Origin: CAWHXG01 sp963833235
GTDB taxonomy: Bacteria; Pseudomonadota; Alphaproteobacteria; Rhodobacterales; Rhodobacteraceae
Reading direction: 5' to 3'
Length of the DNA: 64,000 nucleotides
Assembly (NCBI GenBank): GCA_963833235.1
Contig: CAWHXG010000006.1
Span: 248,001-312,000, forward strand
Below are positions 25,719-33,382 of the stretch, piece after piece. A program made the position numbers and the translations under genes. Within the stretch, counting starts at the first letter, position 1, and every line of letters begins with the position of its first letter. The notes beneath the pieces are model-generated. The model did no database searches. It had not been told where the DNA came from and was given only the letters and a program-made list of their open reading frames with translations.

Positions 25719-26417
25719 CTACGCGGAGACGCCCTCCACGATCACCGCCAGATCGCGCGATACCTGCTCGATGCTCGCCATCGCATCCACCCGGTGCAGG
25801 GCGCCGCGCTTGTCGTAATGCGAGATCAGCGGCGCCGTCTGGTCGTGGTAGGCCTGGAGGCGGGAGCGAACGGTCTCGGCGTTGTCGTCCGCCCGGCGCT
25901 TGAACTCGGTTCCCTGGCACTTGTCGCAGACGCCCGGTTCGGCCGGCTGCTTGAAGCTGTCGTGATATCCCTCGCCGCAGGTGGCACAGGTATAGCGCCC
26001 GGCGACCCGATCGATCATGGCGCCATCCGAAACCTCCATGGAGATCGCGGCGTCGATCTTCTGGTTGCTCGCGATCAGCAGCCCGTCCAGCGCCTCCGCC
26101 TGGCCCGGCGTGCGGGGAAAGCCGTCGAGGATCACGCCCTGCCTGGTGTCGGGGTTGGCCAGCCTGTCCTTCAGGACTTGCAGCACGATGTCGTCGGACA
26201 CGAGGCCGCCCTCGTCCATCACAGCCTTCGCCTTCTGGCCGGCATCGGTGCCCTCCGCCACGGCGGCCCGCAGCAGGTCGCCCGTCGAGAGCTGCACCAG
26301 CCCGAAGCTTTCCTGAAGCCGCCGTGCCTGGGTGCCCTTGCCGGCGCCCGGAGGCCCCAGCAGAACGAGCACGGGCGCGCCTTTCGGGAGGTCGGGGTTG
26401 CGTTCGCTTCCATCCAT
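25719..26417 (-). CDS. adk: Adenylate kinase, zinc-lid type
   Basis: A 232-residue adenylate kinase that interconverts AMP plus ATP and two ADP. The P-loop is GPPGAGKGTQA near residue 22, the AMP site includes LSTGDLLRAAV near 43, and GFPRT is near 100. The lid carries CATCGEGY and CDKCQGTEF, two Cys-x-x-Cys pairs that probably bind zinc, as in Gram-positive and some alphaproteobacterial enzymes. The N-terminus has a short extra stretch, MDGSERNPDLPKGAP. It starts four bases after the acetyl-CoA synthetase stop, so the two are one operon. That fits because acetyl-CoA synthetase releases AMP. Confidence 0.93.
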   Translation of the reverse strand: MDGSERNPDLPKGAPVLVLLGPPGAGKGTQARRLQESFGLVQLSTGDLLRAAVAEGTDAGQKAKAVMDEGGLVSDDIVLQVLKDRLANPDTRQGVILDGFPRTPGQAEALDGLLIASNQKIDAAISMEVSDGAMIDRVAGRYTCATCGEGYHDSFKQPAEPGVCDKCQGTEFKRRADDNAETVRSRLQAYHDQTAPLISHYDKRGALHRVDAMASIEQVSRDLAVIVEGVSA

Positions 26418-26421
26418 GCGC

Positions 26422-28386
26422 TCAGGCCTTGTTCATGCGGTTCTCGACGAGATCGTCGACGACGGCGGGGTCTGCCAGGGTCGAGGTGTCGCCCAGGCTG
26501 TCGTGCTGGTTCTCGGCGATCTTGCGCAGGATCCGGCGCATGATCTTGCCGGACCTCGTCTTCGGCAAACCGGGCGCCCACTGGATCAGATCCGGGCTGG
26601 CGATCGGCCCGATCTCGGTCCGGACCCAGCCGCGCAGTTCCTTGCGCAGCTCTTCGGAGGGATCGATCCCGTTCATCAGGGTCACGTAGCAATAGATGCC
26701 CTGGCCCTTCACGTCGTGCGGGTAGCCCACCACCGCGGCTTCGGCGACCTTGGGGTGTGCGACGAGCGCGCTTTCCACCTCGGCCGTGCCCATGCGGTGG
26801 CCCGAGACGTTGATGACGTCGTCCACCCGCCCGGTGATCCAGTAGTAGCCATCGGCATCCCGCCGGCAGCCGTCGCCCGAGAAGTAGTGGCCTGGATACT
26901 GCGAGAAATAGGTCTGCTCGAACCGTTCGTGGTCGCCCCAGACGGTCCGCATCTGACCCGGCCAGCTGGACTTGAGGCAAAGCACGCCCTCGGCTTCGGT
27001 CTCGGCGATTTCCTTGCCGCTGGCGGCGTCGAGGATGACCGGCTCGACGCCGAAGAATGGCAGCGTGGCCGATCCAGGCTTGGTCGGGATGGCGCCGGGC
27101 AGGGGCGTCAGCAGGTGGCCGCCCGTCTCGGTCTGCCACCACGTGTCGACGATGGGGCAGCGCCCGCCGCCGACCTTGCGATCGTACCAGTTCCACGCCT
27201 CGGGGTTGATCGGCTCGCCCACCGTTCCGAGCAGGCGCAGCGAGGAGAGGTCGGCGTTCTCGACGAATTCGTCGCCCTTGCCCATCAGCGCGCGGATGGC
27301 GGTGGGGGCGGTGTAGAACTGGGTGACCTTGTGCTTGTCCACGACCTGCCAGAAGCGGCTGGCATCGGGCCAGGTCGGCACGCCCTCGAACATCACCGTG
27401 ACCGCACCGATCGCGAGAGGGCCATAGACGATATAGCTGTGCCCGGTGACCCAGCCCACATCGGCGGTGCACCAGAAGACATCGCCATCGTGATAGTCGA
27501 AGACGTATTCCATCGTCATCGACGCGAAGACGAGATAGCCGGCGGACGAATGCACCACGCCCTTCGGCTGCCCGGTGGAGCCCGAGGTGTAGAGGATGAA
27601 GAGCGGATCCTCGGCGCTTACCTCGGCCGGCGCGCAGCTGTCGCTCGCCTCCTCGGCCAGCGCATTGTAGTCGAAGTCGCGCCCTTCGGTCCACGTGGTC
27701 TGGCCGCCCGTGCGCTTGATCACCAGCAGCTTGACGTTGTCGGGGGTGTGCAGCAGCGCCTCGTCGGCGTTGGACTTGAGCTTCGTCGCCTTGCCGCCGC
27801 GGGGGGCATGATCGGCGGTGACCACGACCTTCGCGCCGCAACCGTTGATCCGCGCGCTCAGGGCATCGGGCGAGAAGCCGGCGAAGACCACCGAATGCAC
27901 CGCCCCCAGCCGCGCGCAGGCCAGCATGGCATATGCGGCCTCGGGGATCATCGGCATGTAGAGCACCACCCGGTCGCCCTTCGTCACGCCCAAGTCCAGC
28001 AGCACGTTGGCCATCTTGCAGACCTGGGCGTGCAGCTCGCGGTAGGTGATGTGGCGGGCGCCCTCCTCGGGGTCGTCGGGTTCCCAGATGATCGCTGTCT
28101 GGTCGCCGCGGGTGGCCAGATGCCTGTCGACGCAATTGACGCAGACGTTCAGCGTGCCGTCGCCGTACCACTCGATCTCCACCGAGCCGAGGCTGAAATC
28201 GACGTTGCGGACGGTCGAGAACGGCTTGATCCAGTCCACCCGCGCACCGGCCTCGCGCCAGAAGGCCTCCGGGTCGGCGATGGAATTCGCATACATCCGG
28301 TCGTACTTTGCGCGGTCGATATGGGCGCCGGCCACGAATTCTTCGCTCGGCGCGTGGCTCTTCACGGCGCTGGCCTGGTCTGACAT
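26422..28386 (-). CDS. acs: Acetyl-CoA synthetase (AMP-forming)
   Basis: A 654-residue enzyme that activates acetate to acetyl-CoA with release of AMP and pyrophosphate. The nucleotide loop is YTSGSTGQPKGVVHS near residue 266, followed by DVGWVTGHSYIVYGPL; the adenylate motif is WWQTETGGH near 415 and the hinge is GRVDDVINVSGHRMGTAEVE near 525. The acetylation-controlled lysine is in RSGKIMRRILR (Lys about 613). The ATG at 28386 has GGGAGG eight bases upstream and gives the family's usual length, so the longer open frame is not used. The adjacent adk is co-transcribed. Inverted repeats near 28.6 kb may be its control sites. Confidence 0.95.
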   Translation of the reverse strand: MSDQASAVKSHAPSEEFVAGAHIDRAKYDRMYANSIADPEAFWREAGARVDWIKPFSTVRNVDFSLGSVEIEWYGDGTLNVCVNCVDRHLATRGDQTAIIWEPDDPEEGARHITYRELHAQVCKMANVLLDLGVTKGDRVVLYMPMIPEAAYAMLACARLGAVHSVVFAGFSPDALSARINGCGAKVVVTADHAPRGGKATKLKSNADEALLHTPDNVKLLVIKRTGGQTTWTEGRDFDYNALAEEASDSCAPAEVSAEDPLFILYTSGSTGQPKGVVHSSAGYLVFASMTMEYVFDYHDGDVFWCTADVGWVTGHSYIVYGPLAIGAVTVMFEGVPTWPDASRFWQVVDKHKVTQFYTAPTAIRALMGKGDEFVENADLSSLRLLGTVGEPINPEAWNWYDRKVGGGRCPIVDTWWQTETGGHLLTPLPGAIPTKPGSATLPFFGVEPVILDAASGKEIAETEAEGVLCLKSSWPGQMRTVWGDHERFEQTYFSQYPGHYFSGDGCRRDADGYYWITGRVDDVINVSGHRMGTAEVESALVAHPKVAEAAVVGYPHDVKGQGIYCYVTLMNGIDPSEELRKELRGWVRTEIGPIASPDLIQWAPGLPKTRSGKIMRRILRKIAENQHDSLGDTSTLADPAVVDDLVENRMNKA

Positions 28387-28739
28387 CTGATCCCTCCCTG
28401 TCGGTCCCGGTCGCGTTCGGGCCGGATCTGCGCCGCCGCCCCCTTGGCGGAGCGATGCGGCCCGAACCGGTTGTCTTGTGCCTAAGCGAAGAAACCAGAC
28501 GCGCCCAGAGATTAACACAGCTTTCTTGCAGGCGGCGCGGCCGGTCAAGAGGGCGATCGCCCGGGGCTGTCCTGACGGGCGGGAATTGCGAATAATTCCA
28601 GCGCGTTGGCGCTTGAAGGGTATACTGGCCAGGGCGCCGCTCGCCCAGGCCCTTCGGGACGGGGCGAGGTGGGTCGCGCGATCCCGCGCTTGTGCTCGGG
28701 ACACCCGGGCGTGACGCCGCCGCCCGCCGCCGCGCGCCC
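28387..28739. promoter_or_regulatory. Region upstream of acs with two inverted repeats
   Basis: A 353-base region between the acs start and the stop of the di-haem peroxidase. GGAATT at 28582-28587 mirrors AATTCC at 28594-28599, and AGCGC at 28600-28604 mirrors GCGCT at 28609-28613, directly beside it. These lie about 200-225 bases upstream of acs and could be regulator sites. No gene is visible; no firm promoter boxes were found. Confidence 0.35.
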
Positions 28740-30050
28740 TCAGTCGACGGGCAGGCCGCTTGGCACCGCGAGTGGTCGACCCATGGGGCGGCGTCGCGCA
28801 TCGGTCTCCGTCAGGCTCTCCAGAAAGGCCACCAGATCGTCGATATCGCCTGGGGCGAGGGCCACCTCGGGCAGATCCCGGGCCGCGCCCTGCCGCGCCA
28901 TCTCGGTTCTGTCATCGCGGATGGCGAAGTCGGTAGCGGCGAGCCAAGGCGCTGCGGGCAGATTGGCCGAAAGTGGCGTCCAGGCAGCGAGGGCGGCGTC
29001 CGGGTCAGCGTGATGGGCGACGATCTCGCGCAGCGTCGGATAGGCGCCGTTATGGCCATAAGGCGCCGTCAGCGCGACGTTGCGCAGGGAGGGCGTACGG
29101 AAGCGGTAGGCGTCCTCCAGGCGGTCGCTGGCGGCGATCCTCCCGGCATCGCGCGGCATCGGATCGAAGGCGCGGGTGCGCCCCGGGCCGAAGCCCGGCA
29201 GGCCGATGGCGTGGAAGCCCTGGTCGGTGAAGAGCGGGCCGGAATGGCACGACGCGCAGTGCGCCCGGCCGAAGAAAAGCTGCGCGCCCCGCGCCGCCCC
29301 CGCCGGCAGGGCGGGGCCGCCGGCGCGCCAGCGATCCCAGGGACTGTCGTGGCTCTGCCATTCGGCGTTGATGAAATCCGATAGAGCCTCCGCGATGTGC
29401 ACGATGGTCACGTCCTGCGGTGCGGCGACCTCGTCAAAGGCATCTGCGAACATCGCGGCATAGGCCGGAATGCCCCGCACGCGCCTGGCGAGGATCGGCC
29501 AGGCCGCATCCACGCGGTCGTGCACGGCGCCCGCTACCTCGTTCTCGGACGGGTTCCCGGCCATCTCGAACTGCGCCACCAGTGGAAAGAGCGCTTGAGC
29601 GGCCAGCGGGTTCGGCAATCCCTCGGGCAGCCATTCCTGCGCCGGCGTGTCGAAGCCGCGGCCGTAGATGTCGGAGACCTCCAGCCGCCCGTCGTGGAAC
29701 ATCACGGTCACGGAGCGATGGCCGAGGTTCCACAGGCCAGGCGCGTTGCGGGGGATGCGCTTGGGGATGCGGCTGCGGCCGATCCCGGCGGTGCGGGCCG
29801 GCCCCACCCCGCTGCCGCCCTCGCCGATCCCCAGCGAGAGGCCATCGGCCGAGCCGTGATCGTGATGGTGGCAGGTGCCGCAGGAGATGTTCCTGTTTCC
29901 CGACAGGATCCTGTCGTAGAACAGAAGCCGCCCGATCGCCGCCTTGGCGGGGTCGTGGGGGTGGTAATCGGCCGCCGCGATGGGCGGCGGCAGGTCGTAG
30001 GCGGCGGCCGGGGCCGCGGCGAGGCAGAAGGAGGCCAGAAGATGAGCCAG
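28740..30050 (-). CDS. Di-haem cytochrome c peroxidase / MauG-like protein, start uncertain
   Basis: A periplasmic di-haem protein of about 435 residues. The first haem site is CGTCHHHDHG and the second CASCHSG; the family segments RTPSLRNVALTAPYGHNG and LVAFLESLT are near the end. It would reduce hydrogen peroxide with electrons from cytochromes, or act like MauG. The chain begins with a good signal peptide (KRRLAHLLASFCLAAAPAAA), yet no ATG, GTG or TTG lies at its head. The boundary at 30050 marks a CTG in place of a known start. This 5' end overlaps the divergent Sel1 gene by nine bases. A mutation, a rare start codon or an error could explain it. Confidence 0.75.
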   Translation of the reverse strand: MAHLLASFCLAAAPAAAYDLPPPIAAADYHPHDPAKAAIGRLLFYDRILSGNRNISCGTCHHHDHGSADGLSLGIGEGGSGVGPARTAGIGRSRIPKRIPRNAPGLWNLGHRSVTVMFHDGRLEVSDIYGRGFDTPAQEWLPEGLPNPLAAQALFPLVAQFEMAGNPSENEVAGAVHDRVDAAWPILARRVRGIPAYAAMFADAFDEVAAPQDVTIVHIAEALSDFINAEWQSHDSPWDRWRAGGPALPAGAARGAQLFFGRAHCASCHSGPLFTDQGFHAIGLPGFGPGRTRAFDPMPRDAGRIAASDRLEDAYRFRTPSLRNVALTAPYGHNGAYPTLREIVAHHADPDAALAAWTPLSANLPAAPWLAATDFAIRDDRTEMARQGAARDLPEVALAPGDIDDLVAFLESLTETDARRRPMGRPLAVPSGLPVD

Positions 30051-30524
30051 ACGCCGCTTTGGGCTGCCCTGGTGCTGGCGCTCGGCGCGGGCGGGGCCGT
30101 GGCCGAGATCGAGGCGGCGCGCGACGCGATGGAGGAGGGCCGCTTTGCCGAGGCGATGGACGCGCTGCGCCCCGCCGCGCGATCCGGAAACGCCGAGGCC
30201 GAAGAGCTGATCGGCGTGATGTACGCGATGGGCCTCGGCGTGCCGCAGGACGACGCGCGCGCCTTCGAGTGGTATCTGCGCTCGGCGATGAAGGGGCACC
30301 CGGGCGCGCAATCCGGCGTGGGCTGGTACTACGAGGTTGGCCGCGGCCTGCCGGCGCCCGACCTGACCCGCGCCTACATGTGGTACGTGCTCAGCGCCAT
30401 CGGCGGCGACCCCGATGCCGCGATCAGCCAGGAAGAGGTCGTCAAGAAGATGACGCCGGAAGAGATCGATCATGCGCATGTGCTGGTGCGGGACTATCGG
30501 GCCTGGATGTATCCGTTCCGCTGA
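30042..30524 (+). CDS. Exported Sel1-repeat protein
   Basis: A 160-residue protein with a signal peptide (residues 1-21, ending AVAEI) and two to three Sel1/TPR-like helical repeats: NAEAEELIGVMYAMGLGVPQ near 52 and HPGAQSGVGWYYEVGRGLP near 88, then a third partial repeat DLTRAYMWYVLSAIGG. Such proteins mediate protein contacts in the periplasm. AAGGAGG at 30028-30034 sits eight bases before the ATG, a strong ribosome site. It is divergent from, and slightly overlaps, the di-haem peroxidase gene. No specific partner can be named. Confidence 0.82.
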   Translation: MSQTPLWAALVLALGAGGAVAEIEAARDAMEEGRFAEAMDALRPAARSGNAEAEELIGVMYAMGLGVPQDDARAFEWYLRSAMKGHPGAQSGVGWYYEVGRGLPAPDLTRAYMWYVLSAIGGDPDAAISQEEVVKKMTPEEIDHAHVLVRDYRAWMYPFR

Positions 30525-30680
30525 TCCTGCCCCGTCTGCTGCCCCACGGGCAAGTGTCGAGGCTGCCGTTCGCTGGATGACACGATCGCTTGTCCCAGGG
30601 ACCCGCCTGGCCCGCCGGAGGTTTCTTTCGTGTGCCACCGTCCTAGTTTTTGGTGGCGAAGTTGAAGGGCGTTCACGATT

Positions 30681-31730
30681 ATGGCAGTCTATCTTCAGGG
30701 CCTCGCGACGGCGGTGCCCGACTATCTGCTGCCGCAGGACGAGGTGGTCGACCGGGCGCGGCGCATCCTGGGGCCGAAATATCCGTTCTTCGAAAAGCTG
30801 GTGCCGGCCTTCCGGAGCGCCGGGATCGAGACGCGGCATTCCATGGCGCCCTTCGACTGGTTCGAGACGCCGAAGACCTGGACGGACCGCAACAGCCTCT
30901 ATGTGTCGGCGGGCACCCGGCTCTACGCCGATGCGGCGCGGGCGGCGCTGGCGGATGCCGGACTGTCGGCAGCGGACGTGGACATCGCCGTTACCGTCTC
31001 TTCTACCGGGATCGCGACCCCGACACTGGAGGCACGTGCGGCGGCAGAGCTCGGCTTCCGGGCCGATCTGCGGCGCGTGCCGGTTTTCGGGCTGGGCTGC
31101 GCGGGCGGGGTCGCGGGGATGGAGATCGCGCGCGCCATGGCGGCGGCCAGCCCCGGTGCCACGGTGCTGCTGGTCAGCCTCGAAGGCTGCACGCTCAGTT
31201 TCCGCTCGGACCGGCTGACCAAGGCCGACGTGATCGCCACGGTGCTTTTCGGCGACGGGGCGGCGGCGGCGGTTCTGGGCGCGGCACCGGGGCCGCGTGG
31301 CCAGATCACCCTCGAGGCCGGCGCGCAGCATACCTGGCCCGACACCCTGCAGATCATGGGCTGGGACGTGGACGACACCGGTCTGGGCGTGGTCTTCGAC
31401 CGCTCGATCCCTGAATTCGCCGAGCGCGAGTTCGCCCCTGCCGCCGGACCAGCGCTGAAGGCCATGGGCGTGCCGCGCGACGCCATCGACCGGTTCGTCT
31501 GCCACCCCGGCGGCGCAAAGGTGGTGACGGCGCTGGAGGCGGCGCTGGACCTGCCGGCCGACAGCCTCGACGTCGAGCGCGAGGTCCTGCGGCATCACGG
31601 CAACATGTCGGCGCCCACGGTGCTTTTCGTGCTGCACGAGGTGCTGGCCCGCGGCGCGACCGGCCAGATGGTGATGACGGCACTGGGCCCGGGCTTCACC
31701 GCGGCGTTCCTGCCGTTCAGGGTGGGATGA
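30681..31730 (+). CDS. Type III polyketide synthase
   Basis: A 349-residue chalcone-synthase-like enzyme that extends a fatty acyl or other starter with malonyl-CoA to give pyrones or resorcinols. The catalytic Cys lies in VFGLGCAGGVAGM (Cys 140), the His in FVCHPGGAKVV near 277, and the Asn in HHGNMSAPTVLFVL near 310. Length fits bacterial members such as SrsA and BpsA. The methyltransferase gene behind it overlaps by ATGA, the same pairing as srsA-srsB and bpsA-bpsB, where the product is an alkyl pyrone or alkylresorcinol that becomes methylated. The precise product here is not known. GAAGGG lies 11 bases before the ATG. Confidence 0.9.
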   Translation: MAVYLQGLATAVPDYLLPQDEVVDRARRILGPKYPFFEKLVPAFRSAGIETRHSMAPFDWFETPKTWTDRNSLYVSAGTRLYADAARAALADAGLSAADVDIAVTVSSTGIATPTLEARAAAELGFRADLRRVPVFGLGCAGGVAGMEIARAMAAASPGATVLLVSLEGCTLSFRSDRLTKADVIATVLFGDGAAAAVLGAAPGPRGQITLEAGAQHTWPDTLQIMGWDVDDTGLGVVFDRSIPEFAEREFAPAAGPALKAMGVPRDAIDRFVCHPGGAKVVTALEAALDLPADSLDVEREVLRHHGNMSAPTVLFVLHEVLARGATGQMVMTALGPGFTAAFLPFRVG

Positions 31731-32224
31731 GCGCCTCGCTGCCCGCCCTTGCGTTCATCGCCTTCCTCATCGTTCAGCGGCTGGGGGAGCTGGCCCTCGC
31801 CCGGCGCAACACCGCGCGGCTGCTGGCGGACGGCGCGCGGGAGGTGGGGGCGGGCCACTACCCCTTCATCGTGGCGCTGCACACCGCGTGGATCCTCGCG
31901 ATCCTCGTGTTGGGCTACGACAGGCCGGTGCAACCGGGCTGGCTGGCGGCCTTCGCGGTCTTGCAGGCTCTGCGGATCTGGGTGCTGGTCACGCTTGGCC
32001 CGCGCTGGACGACGCGGATCATCCTTGCCGAGGGGCCGCTGGCGACGGGGGGGCCGTTCCGCTTCCTGCGGCATCCCAACTACACCGTCGTGGTGGCCGA
32101 GATCGCGGTGGCGCCGATGGTGCTGGGGCTGGTCTGGGTGGCGGTCGTGTTCACCGTGCTGAACGCGGCGATGCTGGCGGTGCGCATCCGGGTGGAGGGG
32201 CAGGCGCTGGCGCCGCGCCGATAG
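31727..32224 (+). CDS. Isoprenylcysteine carboxyl methyltransferase (ICMT) family protein
   Basis: A 165-residue membrane protein with about four to five hydrophobic segments. The ICMT family core is visible as GPFRFLRHPNYTVVVAEI near residue 108, which includes the RHPNY SAM-binding motif, with the acidic ending RIRVEGQAL after the last helix. In type III PKS operons such proteins O-methylate the alkyl pyrone or resorcinol product (SrsB, BpsB). The ATG overlaps the synthase stop, so the two are translated together. No flavin hydroxylase (SrsC) follows; a terminator hairpin comes next. Confidence 0.85.
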   Translation: MSASLPALAFIAFLIVQRLGELALARRNTARLLADGAREVGAGHYPFIVALHTAWILAILVLGYDRPVQPGWLAAFAVLQALRIWVLVTLGPRWTTRIILAEGPLATGGPFRFLRHPNYTVVVAEIAVAPMVLGLVWVAVVFTVLNAAMLAVRIRVEGQALAPRR

Positions 32225-32229
32225 GGGAA

Positions 32230-32259
32230 GGGGGCGCGGCCCTCGCGGCCACGCCCCCC
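32230..32259. terminator. Bidirectional GC-rich hairpin
   Basis: GGGGCG at the left and CGCCCC at the right enclose inner GGCC/GGCC pairs with the loop CTCGC. It lies between the convergent methyltransferase and dctP genes, six bases after the first stop and 27 before the second, and probably ends both transcripts. Confidence 0.6.
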
Positions 32260-32286
32260 CATTGTCGTCCGAACCTCAGTCTCGGC

Positions 32287-33345
32287 TCAGTTCATTTCCT
32301 TGGCGTAGGTCTCGTCCATCGCGGCTTCGGCCTTCGCCACCTCGTCGCGCAGGGCGGCCAGCACCTCCTCGCCGCCGTCGACGTTGCTGGCGAACCAGTC
32401 GTAGACCGGCTCGACCGCGGTCTTGAACGCGTCCTTCTCTTCGGGCGACGGCACGTAGAGATCGCCGCCGCCGGCCACGAAATCCTCGTAGGCCTGGATC
32501 GACTTGCGCTTCGGCGAGGCGAAAGTGGCCTGCTGCAGCTCCTTGAAGCCATCCACGACGATCTTCTTCTGCGCGTCGGTCATCGACATGAAGCGGTCGT
32601 TGTTCATCACCCAGACCGCGGCCATGTAGGCATGTCCGTCGAGGGTCATGTACTTCAGGCCGGCATCGGGGAACTTCATGCCCATGATGTCGGTGATGCC
32701 GTTTGCGGTGCCCTCGACCACGCCGGTCTGCAGCGAGGTGAAGAGCTCGGGCCACGGGATCGGGGTGGGCGAGGCGCCGAGCGTGTTGACCATCTCCTGC
32801 GGGAGGTCGGCCACGACGGTCCGCAGCTTCAGGCCCTTGATGTCTTCCGGCGTTTCGATCCGGCGCTCGGTATTGGCGAAGTTGCGCCAGCCGCCGGTGT
32901 TGCCGATCGACATGATGCGGATCGTGTCGCCCGAGCTTTCCAGCGCCTTGTCGCGCAGCAGCTTGGTAAAGTCGCCGCCGGTCAGGACAGCCTCCGCGGT
33001 GCGGTCGTCGCGCATGAGATAGGGCAGATCGAAGATCTGGATGTAGGGGAAGATGCCCGCGGCGCCGCCCGAGGTGGTGACGAAGATGTCGATCGAGCCG
33101 TCGGAGATGCCCTGGAGGCATTCCGTGCCGTTCGAGCAGAGCTGCGTGCCGATGAAGAGTTCGACCGCGATCTCGCCGTTCGAGGCCTTCTCGACGAAGT
33201 CCTTGAAGACGATCAGGCCGTCGTAGTCCTCGTCGTTCTCGTTGCTGTTGGCGGTGGCGCGCAGGGTGATCTCCTGCGCGGCCGCGGCGAGGGGCGCGGT
33301 GAGCATTGTGGCCGCCAGAAGCGACAGGCCGAGTTTCTTGAACAT
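32287..33345 (-). CDS. TRAP transporter solute-binding protein (DctP family)
   Basis: A 352-residue periplasmic binding protein of a TRAP importer. Residues 1-23 are a signal peptide ending AAAAQ. The mature chain starts ITLRATANSNENDEDYDGL, and the family's carboxylate-binding arginine region is LKLRTVVADLPQEMVNTLG near 177 followed by PIPWPELFTSLQTGVVEG. It delivers an organic anion to the DctQ/DctM membrane parts encoded upstream. The operon with an SsuD-like monooxygenase, an aldo/keto reductase and a flavin reductase suggests an organosulfonate such as sulfoquinovose or its glyceride; that is inference. Confidence 0.9.
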   Translation of the reverse strand: MFKKLGLSLLAATMLTAPLAAAAQEITLRATANSNENDEDYDGLIVFKDFVEKASNGEIAVELFIGTQLCSNGTECLQGISDGSIDIFVTTSGGAAGIFPYIQIFDLPYLMRDDRTAEAVLTGGDFTKLLRDKALESSGDTIRIMSIGNTGGWRNFANTERRIETPEDIKGLKLRTVVADLPQEMVNTLGASPTPIPWPELFTSLQTGVVEGTANGITDIMGMKFPDAGLKYMTLDGHAYMAAVWVMNNDRFMSMTDAQKKIVVDGFKELQQATFASPKRKSIQAYEDFVAGGGDLYVPSPEEKDAFKTAVEPVYDWFASNVDGGEEVLAALRDEVAKAEAAMDETYAKEMN

Positions 33346-33382
33346 TCAAAGTCCTCCCTGGGATTGGTGGGCGTAAGTGATG

